Shown here in pieces: positions 58,804 through 64,000 of a stretch of 64,000 nt of DNA. The notes beneath the pieces are model-generated. The model searched no databases. It was given only the letters and a program-made list of their open reading frames with translations, and was not told the origin of the DNA. Numbering within the stretch: the stretch's first letter is position 1; each line of letters begins with the position of its first letter. Both the position numbers and the translations under genes were made by a program. This DNA comes from Trichuris trichiura (Eukaryota; Nematoda; Enoplea; Trichinellida; Trichuridae): positions 2,046,001 to 2,110,000 of the forward strand of contig JBAJFE010000023.1 of NCBI GenBank assembly GCA_037903355.1, written 5' to 3'.

Positions 58804-61800
58804 ATGGAGCAGTCTAACGGTGACTTGCTACTGTTTTCACCGGATGATAGTTCTGACCAAAAAACTTCTGAGCTACCAGGCGAAAGATTGGTACCCATTG
58901 GTGCCGCTTCGGATGAAATCGAGGGTCCGCTAAAGTGAGTTTTTAATTCGTTCATTCTGTTTCTGAGGTGACATTTTTGCGCCGCGTTTAACCAGCTTCG
59001 TGCATAAGCAACTGTTTTCCAATAAGGCGGGACATAACGGTGCCGCCTTTTGACTTGTTGTTATCATTTGTCCTCCGTAGCAGTTTAGCACGCATTGCTT
59101 GCTTACGCAAGAGGATAGATCAATATGGACACTAGTTACGTCATCTTACGTCCTTCTATTCTTAGTCGCACTTCGCTTAATCATTGGTATGCACCTATGG
59201 ATAGGCCACGTTTAATCTTTTCTAAGGGATACGTAGTCTTTCTGCCAACAATAGTAATCCGGCACGAGTTGTGTTATTTTTTTTTAGGGAGACTTACGTT
59301 GAGCCGGAAAGGATGTCTCGATTAGAAGAGGAACATGAGCGATTGTCGTCGTCTTTGTTGGCATTGTCTTGCCACTTTGCCCAGGTGCAGTTTCGTCTTC
59401 AGCAAATTCGGATGGCACCGATGGAAGATCGCGAGGTATACTGCCGCCGTAAGTTTTAAAATATTTAGCCAGTTGTGAATGCAGAGACTGCTGGAAGAAC
59501 TAACAGAATTCTCATTCCAAGAGTGTCCTGACATCTTTGAAACTAAGCGATTTCTTTCGGCGAATATGCAAAGAGTAGGCTTGTATTTATATTCGTTCAA
59601 GTAGCGCTAAACAATTGTTAAGGACGGTGTGTTAGAGGCAAAGGAAAAAACGACAAAAGAGTTGGAATTGATCGCCAAGCTGAGGCATCAGCTCGACGAT
59701 TTGGAAGAGTTGGCTTACGAGGTTAGTTCTACAACGGCATAGGCTAATGCCTTATAACAAGATATGCCAAAGGAGTAATTTTGTTTTTCTTTTTAATTAG
59801 AGAGGAGCCGGAGAGCTTCCTTCGAGCAAGTTGATCGAAAAACAACGTGCCATAATTGACCATTTGCAAGGAATGTTGCCGATAAACTTAAATCAATTAG
59901 ATCGGCTTAGCTCGGAAGAGTTGCAGCGCGAAATGGATGGCGCTTTGAAAAAGGTTTGTACATCAAATGAATTGTGTCGGCTATGTTGTTTTTTGCACGG
60001 CATATTGTTCAGCTCGTAAATCCAATAAAGGTGAAGGAACAATTGGTGCAACAGTTGCAAACGCAGATTGTCGATTTGGAAAGATTTGTCTACTTTCTTC
60101 AAGGTGGTAACGAAGGTGGTGGTTCGTCGTCTAAAGTTGCCCGTAGCGTCGTTGCCAGCGCATCTCGAAACGTCATTCAGAAAAGCTCGTCGAGTAGCAG
60201 GAGCTCCTTTGGCGCGCTTTTGTCTCAGATTTCCGCAATGATACAAATTTATTTTCTCAGTCAGTTTGGTTGCTACAGCAGTAGCCAATTTCATCGCAAT
60301 ACGCTAAAGCAGACAAGCAAGTGTACCCATTGGGGGTATATACGTAAATGTTTGCCCAGTTTTAATTTTAGTTACAATCCTTTAGGGATCTCAGAGCTAC
60401 GTTGCAAATGAGTGTTGACGAATTTGTCAATGTTTGCCAACGCTGTAACGTCCCTTTGTCTTTGCCAAGTGAAAGTGACGTAATTGCTCCGTATAGGCTG
60501 TTTGGTGATCCGTAACGTTTCTGCATTTTCGGGTGTTCGTTGAGACTCCACGCGAAGTTTTGCGATCAGTACGTCGCACTCTTTGCCCTTCATTGAGAGA
60601 CTTGCTCAGTCACGGTCTTTTGGACAGCGTAGGTTTGATTGATGGAAAAAAATTTGCATTCACCTTACGTGCTATTGCCCTTTTTGAGGCTAAGAAAGAC
60701 CGTCGTCTGTTGATAAGTCGCTACTGCAAACATGACGATGATTTCGAAGAACAACCGGTTCATGTTTGGAATGTTGTCGAGCGGTTTTATCTTCTAAAAG
60801 TAAGTGTTAGCAATTTCTTATGTCGCCTAATGACGTCATATAATCTATCAGCACGGAAATAAGCTTGCCGATGCGCCGAATAGGACTTTGTCTAATGCGT
60901 TTCAGTTGGACAACCTCGACGGAAAGGCAGTGACTTCCAGACAGGTATGCATTCGTTTGAATTAAGCTAGTCGATTGCTATTATCACTTCAACTTTTAAA
61001 AGTTTGTAGACCCAACCCGTCTACTATCATGTTTTTTGTACCTGCATGCTGAGACAGTAGCACTAAGTATTATTTGTGTCGTCAGACGAGCTTAGGCGCC
61101 ATTGACCTCCTAATTGAATGTGAAAGTTTTAGTAACCTTTTATTTGAGGCGGTTTCTAAGGGCCGTCTTCTTTATTAAAGATTCGTTATGAATATGTCAG
61201 ATATGCACTCAAGAAGTTCACTTACGTAGACGTAGCAAAGTAACAAGTCAAATTCAAATAATCCATGTTAACGTTTGTTTTATGCTAAAAAATGGACTGG
61301 TTCAGAAGATGCGCGTTAGGATAGGTTAGTCGACTGAATCTGTTTATTTGCGCTCAGTTGATCCATGTTAATTTCGCTTTCAATATGATCTCAAGTTCAC
61401 TAGCTAATTCTACGCAAGCCAAAAAACATTCACTCAGAGATGTTCAGTTTCTTTTTATAACACGATAAGCTACTTAACAAAGCACGAATACATGGGTTTT
61501 CTTTTCACTTAATAAAAGCAGAAAAATTTTTTATTGGACATGTACAGTACGATAACTGAATGCAGGTAAAGTAGTACGAAAATTTGAATTGTTGTTTACA
61601 GTGCCGTGTAGGTCGCGATAAATTCGGTTCACCTAAGCTTACGTGGTGTCGCAAGCTTTGTGCAGTCAATTTTATTGAGTCTTGCTCTTTGATCGTTATT
61701 ATTTTTGGAACTGACAAATTTTTCCCAACATTGAACAACACGGAAGTCCGTTATGTCCCAATTGAAATTGCTACCGGTAGCGTGGAATTCCTATATGCTG

Positions 61801-63921
61801 AGGGAGGGTCCATGAAACTTCAGCAAAGAGACGCGGAAAAACGTGTTCTGTAAAAAAATGTCCGTGGCAGGTTCTTAGAAAAAAAGTTTGACTTCCTATT
61901 GCTACACTGTTTGCATTATCGCTAGCCAGGTGTTACATGTTCAAGATTGATTTCAAAAAATAGTGTCCGAGTGCACAAAAATTCAGAGTAAATAGAACAA
62001 TAAAGGCTTTGATTTTCCAAACTACCCCTACGCAAGGGCACTTTGACTAATTAGCGTATTATAAGTGTAATTTGGTGAGCTTGTCCTGAAAGCTCATTTG
62101 TCACGTGACATTTTGGTATTCTCCTGCTCTTTGTGCTCCTGGCGCTGACGTAAAGCACTTTTTTCCAGTTATGTATGACGTAATTCTTGCGTAAAAATCC
62201 CAGCGTTTGCACTGACTCATGGGTTTGTAATTTTAAATTTCACCAGCCTTTTCTACCGCTGCGCTTTTTCCTTTCGATAAAAAGGGTGTAAGGAGGACCG
62301 GTGAAAGCATGCTTTCCATCAGCGTTGGAAAACACCTTAGCTTCAACAATACTGAACCATTTTGTGCACAAATTGGCCAGTAATGCCGGCATCGTTCTGA
62401 CGTCACATCGCAATCTCTTTTAGCTAGCAGCGTTTCGATAGAATAGGTGCAATTGGGTTCTAAGGTTAAAAGCGTTATGCGATCAGAAAATGTGAAAGCA
62501 ATTAAGGTGACGCGTTCTGATGCTTCCATTTTGTGACCAACGTGGGCAATTATCACTTTTGCTATGAAAAAGTTTGCACTTTTCATTCGCTTACGGCAAC
62601 ACGTCACGGATTGAAAAGTTTTCAACTGCAGTCAATTAAACCAATAAGAAAAAAGGGGTTGCATAGCAAATGTTGAACGCAGTTTTGGTTATAGCTGATA
62701 TAAGCTGCCTGCATACCATACGAAGTGTATAATGTGCTTTTGTCAAACGTGTTTACTTTTGCATTGTTGCTACGTGCGAGTGTTTGCTTTTCGGTTTTTT
62801 AAAACTATCTCTGTTTGCGATCGTTTCGCCGGTTGGGATTCATAGATTGCCTTAGTTTGTTTGGACGACGAGGCCCTTTCGGTAGTTTACTCGGCTTTTC
62901 AATTAAGCCATTCTTTCGCCGCAATAATTTCCTAATAGACGTCAAGGAACAATTTTTCCGTTTCCTGTTTTCTTCCCGTATTCAGCTCTGCTGAATTGAC
63001 GACGTCATTTGTTCAAATACTGCATCAGCGCGTAAATGGGTAATTGGGTTAATCACGCGAATTGTGGTTGCCCAGGAAAAGTGGGACAAGAACTTTTCCA
63101 CTCGTCGAATATTGGAACATTTCCCGGTCGAGTCTTTTACTACCGATATTTGCTAGCTTTATAGCGTCACTTTTAGAGGTCATCAGTCATGTTTTTCGCA
63201 GCTGTAGCAAAAACGTCGGAACACTTCGCAAATTAAAAACTTCCTAGAAAAAAAAGCATTGTTGATTCGCAGGTTCACAGTTTTTTGAGATTTCAATTTG
63301 CACTTTTCGCTTAACTGTCATTTTTGTTAAGGTTTGGTCTTCTTGAATGCCTTCAATTAAATGCAACAACTACCTGCGCGCTTCCAGTTTTTATCAATTT
63401 TTCGTTTTGCCTTCTAGATTAAAAATTTCTTTTTTTTTGCTGCTTTCAAGTGTTGCAACTCGTTTCGTCGTTTCTGGAAAACGACCGCAAAGTGCCATTT
63501 AACGCTTTTCATTCAGGTATTGTTAACAACAATTGACGGCATTCTGGGCAGTCACGTTAAATTGCGACGCACTAATGATGCTATGTTCAAGGCGTTCGTT
63601 TCGGCAGCGCTGAAGTAAGTTACCTCATCTCGGACAATCGCTTCTGCCTGCAATTGCCATTTTCAGCCGTCGGAAGCTAGCACCATGGTTGCGCATGGTT
63701 TTCCGTTGTCAGCAGGTAATGGAAGAGTGCTACGCGTCTTGGAGCTACATATGCGTTGTTGGTAAGTTCATTCATTCTCCGTATTTACGTTGTATACTCG
63801 GCTTTTCATTACAGGAATAGACGAGACGTGCAAGTTGTTGGATCGACTAAGTCGCTTTTACTATTCTCTGCCAGTTGACCTTGCTGTCAGGCCATTCACT
63901 GCCATGAACGACGCCTTCTAG
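58804..63921 (+). CDS. RUNDC1: RUN domain-containing protein 1
   Basis: Twelve exons (58804-58934, 59288-59435, 59485-59574, 59623-59721, 59801-59953, 60013-60320, 60386-60479, 60545-60799, 60852-60944, 63517-63614, 63667-63761, 63815-63921) join in phase to 556 residues. RUNDC1 is a coiled-coil protein with a C-terminal RUN-type region; its cellular role is poorly known. Family blocks are RLSSSLLALSCHFAQVQFRL, RLLEELTEFSFQECPD, KLRHQLDDLEELAYE, EKQRAIIDHL, VNPIKVKEQLVQQLQTQIVD, IYFLSQFGC, LRDLLSHGL, AFVSAALNRRKLAPWLRMV and the end YYSLPVDLAVRPF followed by MNDAF. These follow the human order throughout. The intron 60945-63516 is 2.57 kb, much longer than the others. The exon from 60545 follows a weak TTGAG acceptor, chosen by phase. 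Confidence 0.92.
60945..63516 (+). other. 2.57 kb RUNDC1 intron
   Basis: The longest securely bounded intron in the window. It contains a TGACGTCA at 62398-62405 and open frames of 90 codons (61584-61853, +) and 130 codons (62233-62625, -), neither with recognisable features. Confidence 0.75.
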
Positions 63922-64000
63922 TCGCTTGCCAATACGAGGTTCATTTTCTTCTGGTCATATTTTCTCACGAGCTTATTGTGCAACAGTTTGAAAACCATTT

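Overview
This is a stretch of nuclear DNA from a compact animal genome. The genes are split by short GT-AG introns, mostly about 45-80 nt, with a few larger ones. The genes are animal housekeeping and signalling genes. Nematode traits (the nematode form of ribosomal protein eL42, tight spacing, very short introns) suggest a roundworm, probably of the Trichuris/Trichinella side of the tree. That lineage call is inference. I found no bacterial genes, rRNA, convincing tRNA, CRISPR array or intact transposon.

Layout: a long foldback repeat at the left edge; the 3' end of an SLC17 transporter (+); an LC3-type Atg8 gene (-); FICD, the ER AMPylase (-), head to head with SDHC (+); RNA polymerase II subunit RPB3 (+); a large EPS8 gene (-) with an unresolved 5' end; the actin-capping subunit CAPZA (+), tail to tail with BRPF, a chromatin reader (-); DCTN4, dynactin p62 (+), sharing a short promoter region with BRPF; RBM22, a splicing factor (+), tail to tail with MOB1 (-); a 5.5 kb gene-poor stretch; PP2A catalytic subunit (-), head to head with eL42 (+); a TspanC8-like tetraspanin (+), tail to tail with mitochondrial glutamyl-tRNA synthetase (-); a 3.8 kb gap; a CCCH zinc-finger protein like ZC3H4/Su(sable) (+); and RUNDC1 (+), whose 3' end lies just inside the right edge.

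For most genes I rebuilt the exon chain by hand, requiring splice-site dinucleotides, a continuous reading phase and agreement with what I know of each family. Complete models came out for LC3, FICD, SDHC, RPB3, CAPZA, BRPF, DCTN4, RBM22, PP2A, eL42, tetraspanin, EARS2, ZC3H4-like and RUNDC1. EPS8, MOB1 and SLC17 lack 5' exons that I could not find.

The most notable observation is in the tetraspanin gene. Two adjacent, homologous, phase-0 exons each encode the end of the large extracellular loop and the start of the fourth membrane span. They look like mutually exclusive alternatives, and they differ in cysteine count and in the polar residue of that span. Also notable are two likely GC-AG introns, a 34-nt intron in BRPF, an apparent excess of the palindrome TGACGTCA, and the roughly 200-bp foldback near the left edge.
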